This document shows positions 1 to 10,500 of a stretch of DNA of 27,395 bases, in pieces (the stretch's first letter is position 1; every line of letters starts with the position of its first letter). Under the pieces are notes generated by a model. It made no database searches, was not told where the DNA came from, and saw only the letters and a list, made by a program, of their open reading frames with translations. Source of the DNA: Apostichopus californicus (taxonomy: Eukaryota > Echinodermata > Holothuroidea > Aspidochirotida > Stichopodidae); assembly GCA_020650975.1 (NCBI GenBank), contig JAIPMN010016440.1:1-27395 (forward strand), given 5' to 3'. A program made the position numbers and the translations under genes.

Positions 1-341
1 TGTTGTTCCGTCCGTCAACTACAGTTACGCTTCGCTCTTCCAATCATGCGCATTTGCAATTAACTCCTGGTTCACGTACCTGCACTCATTATGCCGATTG
101 TGCCTTTTCATGGTTCTGTAGGCAAACTTACTACTTTTTTAATGAAAAATTAAAAAAAATATTTAAGGCCATTCATTTTACTCGCAACTTGCAAATGAAA
201 GCTGACACACATACAAGAAGTTTGTTGGAGTATGTTGTTCCGTCCGTCAACTACAGTTACGCTTCGCTCTTCCAATCATGCGCATTTGCAATTAACTCCT
301 GGTTCACGTACCTGCACTCATTATGCCGATTGTGCCTTTTC
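1..341 (+). repeat. Perfect 109-bp direct duplication inside the LINE fragment
   Basis: Bases 1-109 recur without a mismatch at 233-341 (offset 232). The 123 bp between them are AT-rich and unrelated to the coding part. The left copy starts at the window edge, so the repeat may be longer. Confidence 0.9.
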
Positions 342-558
342 TGTCGCTGCGCCTTCTCTTTGGAACAAACTCCTATTTCACGTTCGTGACTCTCCCTCCC
401 TTTGTATTTTCCAGAGACAACTTAAAACATTTCTGTTTGATTCCTAGTTTCTTTTTTCCCCCATTGGTTTCCTTTGTCTCTTTCCGACTAAAGCGCTTTG
501 AAACGCTGTATTAAGCGCTATATAAGTGTAATTTATTATTATGATTATTATTATTACT
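1..558 (+). mobile_element. CR1/L2-like LINE 3' end, 5'-truncated
   Basis: Positions 232-447 encode, in frame, AFSVAAPSLWNKLLFHVRDS, then PSLCIFQRQLKTFLFDS and a stop. This is the typical C-terminus of CR1/L2-group reverse transcriptases (A-x-x-LWN-LP...SL-x-FK-x-LKT-x-LF). A short 3' UTR follows, with the AAGCGCTTTGAAACGCT and TAAGCGCTATATAAGTG motifs, and then a TTATTATT-type simple-repeat tail at about 532-558. The copy is inactive: only the end of the second ORF is left, and the upstream part is disturbed by the duplication at 1-341. It lies antisense to the ABAT gene. Confidence 0.8.
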
Positions 559-846
559 TAGAGGAATTAAATTATAAAGTAGACTATAAATGTGTCGGTC
601 TTTTAACTGAGTTGATCCTGAGTCCTCACATGTCCCAGTCCTGCACGACTGAGTCCTAGTAGGTGTCTGAGGAGTACAGACCAGCTAAAGTACCCTTGAA
701 CACTGACTGGAGTCCTTCAACACTGTTTATGGTGTTGTTTTTACTTGAAGCAGCTGGTTGTACTTCATAACCATGCTTTCCATTTTTGTTCAGATTCATT
801 CAAGTTACTAGGGCATTTGTTCTTCAGAAACGGTATCAAGTCTAGC

Positions 847-1120
847 CATGCGCGTAGCCAGGAATTTGCCAAGTGGGGGGCGAAGCCTGTAGGCAAACTA
901 TCTAAGCATAGCACCACCATGGGTTGGCGCTAAGCGTACAAGAAAATTTTGGCCGAAAATGCCTCCCAGATTACTGGAAATGGCACTTCCCAGGCCTTGT
1001 AAGTTGCATCTTAGCATTTTCTATTTTGAAATTACTAGTAATATCATAAAAAAATACAGAAAATATCCTCAGGGGGGGGGGGCGTCACCCCCTTCGCCCC
1101 CACCTTTGGCTACGCGCCTG
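847..1120. mobile_element. Non-autonomous hAT element (MITE), 274 bp
   Basis: The ends are inverted repeats CATGCGCGTAGCCA and, read inward from the right, CAGGCGCGTAGCCA (13 of 14). They are flanked by a perfect 8-bp target duplication, AGTCTAGC, at 839-846 and 1121-1128. The CA-type terminus and 8-bp duplication are hallmarks of hAT. No transposase is encoded. It contains an 11-G run at 1072-1082. Confidence 0.88.
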
Positions 1121-1422
1121 AGTCTAGCTCCTTGTGCAAAATGATGCCATTTTCTTTTATTAGAGATTATGTACAGACACAATAAAATGACTGCATGTTT
1201 TGGCACTGTGCCAAAACCAAAAGCTGCAGCAGCTGTAGTATCCACTGCAGCGAGGCTGAACGAATATCAAAGAACTCTCATGGCAGACCGGCAGTGCCTA
1301 TTGTGTGAAACTTCAGTACCTATTGTGTAGAACATGCACAAATCACATGCACATCACATGCACAAAGCAAAAATCACAGCAAAAATCAATGCAAAATAAA
1401 TGGGGAAAAGGTAATAACTCAC

Positions 1423-1590
1423 AAGCTTTGGACCAAATTCTTCCTTGAAGAAGTATCCTCCAGAAATCAGCTTCTTACTGAAGGTCACAAAGTCAGGTGG
1501 CTCAGGAAGGTCCCAGGCCTCGTGGGCCCAGAAATAGCCTGTGGCCCCACAGCAGGTCTGCACCTCGTCAACGATAAATGCTGATTCAGT
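1423..1590 (-). CDS. ABAT: ABAT exon carrying VDEVQT and the catalytic lysine
   Basis: This 168-bp phase 0-0 exon encodes [40 protein letters not shown] and [16 protein letters not shown]. Asp of VDEVQ (PLP pyridine nitrogen), Gln (PLP hydroxyl) and the first Lys of FSKK (Schiff base) are present. The acceptor is CCCCACAG and the donor is GTGAGT. It is the last coding exon in the window. The family has QTGGGCTG here; this copy has QTCCGATG. Confidence 0.97.
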
Positions 1591-4500
1591 CTGTGGGGGC
1601 AAAAAGGTTTACCATTTAAAGTCACCCATACCTCAACTTAGGGACAAAGAACAGTGTGGAATATTTTTCTCTTCAATTTTTCTTTTCTGTATCAACTGGA
1701 ATATGTTGCTCATTCTGACAATAACTCAATCAAAACTGTCTCTTCCTTTGGAAGTTGAAATCCTACCTGTGGACTGTTTAATGTCAGCAGTATTGGCCTC
1801 AAATATACTAAATATCTCTCCCTTAACTGAATTTGAATTTAATTTGACTTTCATAAAAACGTCATGACAGATCTGCCTTCGTTTAATTAAACGTAGTAGT
1901 GCGTAAGTTACTCATCGTAAGCTATATTGGCCCCATTTGTTAAAGGCAAACCAGGGATATAAACTTGTGAGTTTGAAGAAAGGGGCTGGGGGGGGGGGGC
2001 ATGAAGGGAGGGTCTGTTACTTTGTTTGGAGAAATTATTTCTGAGGGACTTGGACATGCCAGCCCGAATGCATGAAGGTTCAGAGGAGATCTGAAAACGA
2101 GACAGATGTCGGTAAATTTCATCGAATGTTTCATGCGAACATTGTCTGTATGACTTGGCAGTGTGTATCAGCAATTTAATTTCACCTCAATTTGCAAATG
2201 AACTGAACCATTATATCATATTTGATACTCAACTTCAATCTCAGAGGTTAACATAAGTACCCCGTTTTCTATGAGCTGCTTTTGCTTCTTTTGCAAACGT
2301 CAACCTTTTTTCTCATCGCCTGCTGAGACTCGCTTCTTTCCATTTGAATTTCCTAAAGTACACATGTGAATTAAAATGAGAATGCATTGCTATATATAAT
2401 CTATTTATAAATCTTCACATGTGCTGGTACAGCACACTGCATATTTATTTTCCTAGGTACTAAGAGTCAAAATTCAGGAGTAGAAACCTGGTAAAAAAAG
2501 GGCAATAGGGTTGAATAACTTCAGACCAATTTCAAAGTCATTTCAAAGACACCACTGGTGTTGCATTTTAATACCTCTTTGCAGATTTGTTGAAGGTTTC
2601 GGAAGAAATACGGTGATGCGTGATAATCTCCTCCCTCGGCCTGGATAGGTTCTATGATCACTGCTGCCACAGGATTTCCAGACGATTTCTTCTCTGCAAT
2701 GATTTCTCTGACCTTAAAGTCAAAAATATGTGGCAAAGTTTTGACTGGAGACATGTGGGATTGGGGAGGGTTACATATCTTTCATTTTCTATAGGGGGGG
2801 GGGGGAGGGCGATGGTAAGGCATAGGGATGGGTGGTTAACAGAATATCTATTTTTAAAGTAACAACCTACTATTATCAACAACTACTTCTTTGTTTTATA
2901 TAATATATTGTTTTGGGGAAATTATAAGCCACAATACCTACCTACTTTCCCATGTACCTAACTTGTACTAAATTGGTATATTCTACCTCCATTGCCAACT
3001 CTCTTTACTCCTCCATTCACCTCCATTGCTAACTCCCTGTTTATTGTACTATTATGCAGTGTTTAGTTTCCAGCATCCAGACCTGTTTCCTTCCATATCA
3101 CGGACCATTGTTTTCTGTCTACGTCTAATCCCTTCATTGTTCAATGATCCACTTTTCCTTGTCTTTCATATCTGTCTATTCAAATTCGTTCCTATGTATT
3201 TGTTTCAGTTAACCTCTGAGACGATCCTGCTAGGGTCCCACCCTCTAACTGTTATATATCAACCCTGAACAATGCATCCCCCCCCCCATAAAAACAAAAC
3301 AACAACAACGATTGTTACCAGACAAAATGAGGTTACGTATAAGACAAACCTTTGCCAGACATCGATCTTCATCAGCTCTGTTTTCTTTCTCAAATTCTTT
3401 GAGAGGATACTTGAATCTTGGAAATGGAGCAAAAGGCCAATTCATGGCTGGAATGTCAACTTTGTGAATGGCTTTGGAATGAGATAGTGATAGGCAAGCT
3501 AAAACAAAAGAAGAAAAAAAGGGGTAAAGATTCAGTAAAACATTCATGCTGTGACACTTTTCTCTGAAAAAAAAAATGTGTTACAATTACACAAAAGAAA
3601 AAATACTGCAGTATGCATGCTTCTTATAAAACATACTCAGACTTTACCTTGGTAACAGGTTCTAGGAACTCCACAAAATCAATAATTTCCCCGTCAAGAC
3701 TCAAAACTAGTTTTGCACTGGCATCCAAACCTGTCAAGCCACAATTACCAAGTTATTAAGCATTGAGAGGAAGGTCAGGCCCTGTGTCAATTGTCACCAG
3801 GGACCCTCTTTAAGTCTTCATAAAATTCATGGTGCATTGATTCAGATGGGCAGAAGATCTGCCCTGATCCATCCTTACACATACTATGTCCACCCACCCA
3901 TTGACCCTGGGCCCCAGAGCTGCTACCCCACCTAACCCACCCACTTATCAGGCCAGGGTGGGGGAAGGAAAGGGCGGGTAGATTATGCTTTTCTGCTGAT
4001 TTATTCATACAGATTTAAAGCTTCAAACCTTTTGGCACATAGTTTGTCATATTTCAAAGAGAAATATTTTTCAAACAAAAAATAATTACATTTAACTTCA
4101 TTAGAATACAATTTTTGGCCTTGTGACAATAAAATCATAAACATATAGTATAGTCTTAAGAGACAACTCACCAAACGTCCTGCCATGGAAGGCCCCGTCA
4201 AACGATAGAACTGAGTACGAGGGACAACCAGGACCCTAAAAAAAGGAGAAGGAGGCAAACAAAGTCATAAAGTATTCACCTCGTTACTTGCACAGAGATA
4301 ACAAAGTTAAAAATTTACCATTTCTTAATTATAGTACCTTAACCAATCATATTGCAGCTGAAAAATGAAACTGTCTTTCATTTTTACTTTTAATTTGTGT
4401 TTAATGTCAATTAGCCTGTTTTTGTTTCTTAATTGGGCATGCTACAAATAATTATGACCTAAGATCTTGACAGCTTTTTAGCTACTTCATTGCACTCTTC

Positions 4501-7500
4501 CATTTTGGATGTGATTTGAAAAACTCAAATTTGTACCGCAAAATTATAGGGTACACAGATTTGTGATCAAATGAGCTGTTAGATGCAACGGTCTTGTGGT
4601 CTTAAGGATTACAGGTTCAAGTCCAGATCATTGACATTGTGGCCTTGGGCAAGGCACTTAATAATCTCCATAACCTCTATTCATCCAGGTGTATAAATGG
4701 GGGAACTGTGAGAGGTAACTGAGGGCACAGTGCTATAAAGACATTACTAAGTTTGTAGGTTAGAGGAAAGCGCTTGAAGTAGACTAGAGACAGGTAAGAG
4801 AGGAGGGAAGTACATCTTGTAAATGTAGTTTAGGTGCAACACTTTCTGGATGCACCTTATGGGAAGCCCCCAAGGAGACACATACATATGGCCCAGTGTA
4901 GTGCCATGGAAGCAATTGTTTGAATTGTGCACACTTGGGTGTGTGGGTGTGGTACTAGTAATCCACGGGTTAACTGTCTTAAAATCATGTGAGGTTGGCC
5001 TTGTCTTGATACAAGACTGTAAACCTTGAACTTTGTGGATTTTGGTGTGATAGGAAAACACAGCAAATCACTTTGCAATTAATATACTAATAATCAATGT
5101 GCACATGCAGAGATGAAGCTTGGCATACTTATAACTTGGAAAACAAGAATTAAAACCAAACTGTTTCCCAGGAGGATAAACCAAAATTTCAATTTTTTTT
5201 TTATTTATTTATTTATATTTAAGAGTGGGAAGGTGGAGGAGTAGAGATAGCTTGAACCATAATATAATATAAACATTTTGACTGTCTTCCATACAATCTC
5301 GCCTCATGCTATCATGTTCAATATGAACATAATTTGTTCACACAGGTCATACTGAATATTAATTTCCTGTTGGCAACAAGCATTCAGCTGGGCCAATTTC
5401 TGAATACCATACTTTTATATACCTGCCTCAAAGCACTTGTACTAACATCATGGACAGTAAGAATATCCCGTTTCTATTACATAAAGGTTAGGAACTGTTC
5501 ATACTGTCAGTACGATACTGCTTTGAAGCATGAAAAGCAAGGACAGTATAGAGTGGTACTAGCACTGGCATATCTGCCACAAATTAACAGCTAATTTAAA
5601 CCTACCTCATTTAGCATGGACGAACTATAATCTTCTTCTGTGGGATTTCCTCCTCTTTCCCTGCTCTGTTTGGAAAATAAAGAGGGAAGCAGGATCAGGA
5701 AGACAATCCCTCAGAGATCTGATGTGATGAAACATTTACCCAGACTTGTTTTATGATAGCACCTTTGCCCACAATTTTTACCTTTGATAAAATGTTACTT
5801 TTTTTTCTCACCTACTGCAGAATATAATAGTATCTACCGATGAATTGATGGATTAAAGCATCATTTTGAAAATTGTGGTCACGAAAAAGAAATTTTTCAA
5901 TTTTGTACCAAACCAACTGAGTATTAGTACCTGAAAGGAGATATTATTAATACAGGTAGGTTCCCCATGCTTTATTTTCACCCAATGAACACTACACAGA
6001 GAGTAACAAATAATTCTATTGGATTCAAATAGTTTTGTCGTACACAAACACATAAATCAAACTTTGCCATCAGCTTTTATCTTTTGCCATTATCACTATT
6101 CGCAGCGACACGTCGAACGACAGACAGATAGAAATACTAAATGCTTCTGCTCACCAGACAGCGAGCGGGTAAAAACAACAGCGATGCAAAAATATAATCA
6201 TCACAGACAACCGAGAGCACCGAGGAGGAAAGTTACTGGTATCACTAAAACAATTAACTTACTCTGTATCTGATAAAGGCCTGCTTAATTGCATTCTCAT
6301 TGGAACATGTCCCACACATCATTGTCGTCATGTGCTTCAAGCCTCTGGGAGCAATCTGTTGTGGCAGGAAGAGAAATTCTTTTAAACTATTGCACCATTT
6401 ATATTGTGTAATTAAAAGCAGGTACTTTAATAAGACCCTGGAGTAGGTGTGACAGACTGACCAGGGAGGGCCCTGTCTGCCATCTGGCACCACATCTTGT
6501 CAGAGACCTGGACGTCCCGCACGTGATATATTTGAAGGGAGACTTAAAGGCATTGAAGACTCGCCCCAAACCGCGTGCGGCCATCTGAAAAAGTTAACTT
6601 TCTGTTGCTTGCAAGTGACGTTTTGTTCGTGTCGCTATAAAATGCAGACAGTAATGAAACGTGATACCTTGTTATCTTTAGCTGGACCTGAGATGTCCAT
6701 CGCTGTAATGGTTTATACACCGTGTTGTGGGAATTGACCGTAGCTGTATGTATTGACTGTAAACTAGTGTCTAATTACCGACAGTAGCAAGCTGTGTGTG
6801 TGTATTTTCTGTACCTCATTTGAAACTAGGTCAGATTACCGGCATTAGACGTTTCTTTTTGCGCGAGTCTTCACACCCTTTAACAATCGATGTTCCATAT
6901 TTACCAAATCCTACAGTTACACGGTCATCTTTATTTGACAACTCAACTTGTACATGTACTGTACAGACTTTCGGAAATGGACGTTCGTGTTAGCATTCGT
7001 GTTCCCCACTGTTGCAATTGAGTACAATACCATAACAAGTAACATGATTTTGTCCAGCTTCACATTGTTAACTGTATTTGACATCATACTCTCTCAAAGC
7101 TAAAACTTGTAGGGTTTCCCACAAGTTTAAAACATATGTCATGACGAGCACCCCATGTCATTCTTGTCATGTCATTTCTTTGAATCATTCGTTGATGTAG
7201 CCCAGTAGACAAGGGGAGGGTAAGGGGGTGTATTGGGGGGGGTAATGGAGGCGGTTGCTCTGGAGCCTGGGGTCATTAAGTGGACCTTGGGGAACAATGG
7301 AGGAGACAAGGCCAAATATGGGATAAGGAGTAGTCTATTCTCATTTCCATATCATAGGCCCACTTTAATAAGGAAAACCTGAAGAGTACAAAAAGGGGCC
7401 CAGTGACAAAATTGTCCCAGGTACCTGAGCCAGGCTTTCCATGCCCCTGGATGTGTCTACCATTTTGATACTGTGTCAATGGCCACAATACCAGGCAGTG

Positions 7501-10500
7501 AGACAAACAATTTGTACTAAAACCATGATATACATTTTATGAATGGAACGGTAGCTTACACATAAGAATTTTGTCAATACAAGCGAGGTCTTTCGGGAAA
7601 ACACTAGTGAACCAATAGAAGCCCATTGTAATTGTTGTGCCGGGGCTACAACAGCAGTCTAGAGTGATTGTGGTCGATTTGTTTAAAAAATTATTCAATG
7701 TTTTCTCACAGTTTTATGCATAGTTCAAGCATACTGTGAGTTCCATGCATTTTTTTCCTTCACATTGTTAATAGAAAATTAAATGATCCAATGTGTTCCA
7801 CCCAAAATAAATAATGGATTATTCCATGCCAGTCACCACTCTCCCTCTCTATCCTGCAGCCACAAATACAACCATTTTATGATAGCTACTAACTCTTTAA
7901 ATTGACTGTATTTATCAACTGACATTTAACTTGTCATCTCAAAGATGTGACACAAATTCTCTCAACGTCCCCGGCTGACCCTCTCACAGGAATAGACTGG
8001 CCTAAAAGGGTGTATCAGTCCTCTGCCGGGCTCCAAGGTGCCATAGTTGAAGCCAAGTAGAAGCGTCTAAATGTGACGACTTCCTCTTGGTCGCGAAATG
8101 TCCCAGCACCACTGACTGGATCGCTGGTCTGGTAGCGAGTTAGGCCACATGAAAGTTGGGCCCCATTTGCGGACTTAAATTACTGGTGATTAATACAACG
8201 CACATTGCATTAAAGGTTGCATCATTTCCTGGTTCCTTTCTTGCATATTTCAAAATAAACTAATATATAAATTTAACACTTACAGTTTGAACTAGATTTT
8301 CTAGCTTTTCTGGGTAGTCCATGTTTGGGTACATAGCGAGAGCTGGTCTGGCAGCCAACACACTCTGTGACAACAGGGGAGAAACAAAAATAGAGAAAAG
8401 ATTTGAGTTTCTATATAAATATTCGTTTCAAACTTAGAGAGAAGACATGATATACTGAAGAAGAGACAGTTTAAGGGTGGGACCTAAACGACCCTTCTTA
8501 GAGAACTGATTTGACGTGGCTAGGATGGGGCATGGTGGGTTGAGTAGGGTGTGGCTGTGGGACTGACTCATTATTGAAACCAAGCTGTAAGACTTTCTAA
8601 AGGGGAACATGAACCATATATTATAGGTGAGAGGTGATCCTGAATAAGTAAAAAAGAATCCTAAACACTTAGATGAGAAATGAGGATACATAGAAGAAAC
8701 ACAGGCATTGAAGGGATACATTTTGTAAAAACATTATTTGGGTTTTAATATTCTTAACTTTTGATTTATATTCTATTTTTCACAGTTCCAAGGAGTAGTA
8801 CCTTCCTTCTAATTGCTACAATTGACATGCTACTGCAATGACAGAGAATGGACAACACAGATAAAGACATCAAAGTCGCTGAATTACTGAACCAATGATT
8901 GGTTTCTCGATGCAACGGTTACCTCTAATGAACATTTTGGACACAGTAGAAATACAACGGCATGCAACCAAGGACACCAGACATTTGAGCAATTATATAA
9001 TAAATTAACCTTCAAAGGTCATACAGGAACTTGGTCAAAGATCTCCCAATAATGGTTGGGATTAGATCAGTTTACCATATCTCAATAATCCCCAACTCAA
9101 ATCCAATCGACCTCTCCCACCCCCAACCGCTTCCCCCTTTATACCTATTTGCCTATTAAATCTTTGCAAACAACTACGAACAATGCAGTAGAACTGCACA
9201 ACCACTCGAATTCATGGCTTCAGTATCTAGCTATGTATCACACTCTATTGCCCTAGATGTGTTTATAGTTAGATAGGAAACCAAGGTTGCCACGGTTTAG
9301 TACAAAATCAATATACCCAGATCGGGGTAGTCTGTCAACAAAATATACCATTGTCCAAGTAAAAGGTAGTTTAAACAAAATCAATTTACTGTAGTAGATT
9401 GTGTGACAAAATATGTAGCAGTGACATTCCTACTTTTATCGAGACTTTCGATTTGCTGGTAGGAACCTGTCTGCAGCTTGGCATTTTTAATTTCAAAGGA
9501 AAGACAAAATACAATGAAATTATCTGCAGAAGCTTCATGAGTCAATGCCCTAGAAATACTTATAACCTGGATAACTTACAACTTTGTAGTAAATAAAGGA
9601 AACTTGTTAAAGTTTCAATGCTTGCATTTCATTTCAGTGTGTTTGCACACATACAATTGCACTGTGCATTTTATGATAAATTCTGGTTGGGGAAGGGGGA
9701 GGAGTGGTAGAATTGTCTGCTGAACCCCATTAAACCCTTCGTAATATTTTATTAATTTATGCAAATTTATGCAAATTAATGAGTATATAAATTTCTTACG
9801 GCATTGTTTGGATCTCTCGCAACAGCAAGGAGATCTGGATGGTTGTACCCTAGAATATGGAAAAGAAGAAAAAGGTGTTAGTTTCTTTCACATTCAAATT
9901 ATTGGTTTTGACTATTCTAAAGGTTTCTTTCTGATAATTAAAGAAATTAATGATATGACAGTTTTATTTTATTTTATTTAATTTCTCTTTAATTTCCTTC
10001 TGTTTTGATATAAGTTAATCATCAACAGTAAAGTGACTGCCCTTTTCCTGTCCTACTCCTCTCCCTCCCATCTACCCTTACACTTTTACATTTGATAATC
10101 TATGTAGCTGCACTATATTGTTAATTTGTAAAACATACAGGAAATAAAGCCTGCAACATATTAACTTTATGATTGCTGTTTTAGTCTACTGCAGGTCAAC
10201 TATGTATATGTACTTCAGGCAAACTTCCTTCCAATAGTGCTACAAATGATCTTTGAATCCATGCATGCAAGATAAATCACAATCTAGAATACAGCCTTCT
10301 CCCACCTAACCAATGCTTCCTCCCCCCTCCCCTCCCTCACCTCAACCCTGCATAACTGTCCCCATATACAGTATCTGTCACCCCCGCTCCCCCCTCACCT
10401 CAACCCTGCATAACTCTGCCAATATACAGTATCTATCACAATCTTGTTTATCTTCTAAAAGAAGAATGATGAATAAGAATTGATAACATTCATATCTTTC

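Larger units (their letters stand above)
1..1422 (-). other. ABAT intron (partial) downstream of the last visible exon
   Basis: It holds the LINE tail and the hAT MITE. I see nothing else: no further ABAT exon matching the expected N-T-W-L-G-D-P segment is present on the minus strand here. Positions 559-846 and 1129-1422 are plain AT-rich sequence. Confidence 0.7.
4236..5605 (-). other. ABAT intron, 1370 bp
   Basis: It holds the SINE-like element and a T-rich/(TTTA)n stretch at about 5192-5218. The rest shows nothing recognisable. Confidence 0.75.

Noticed and set aside
3-389. 128-codon plus-strand ORF at the left edge
   Set aside because: It arises from the LINE duplication; only the later part in the 232-447 frame carries the reverse-transcriptase C-terminus.
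2620-2882. Plus- and minus-strand ORFs overlapping the 2575-2712 exon
   Set aside because: They are antisense or out-of-frame shadows of the ABAT exon plus adjoining intron.
3026-3268. Pyrimidine-rich block resembling a retroelement 3' region
   Set aside because: The resemblance is limited to a few short words around 3205-3235 and no protein or terminal structure supports it.
4571-4640. Possible tRNA gene from the B-box match
   Set aside because: No cloverleaf can be drawn with the weak A-box region; it is better explained as a SINE head.
6796-6993. 65-codon plus ORF
   Set aside because: It lies largely within TTAA MITE copy 1 and is not conserved as a reading frame in the other copies.
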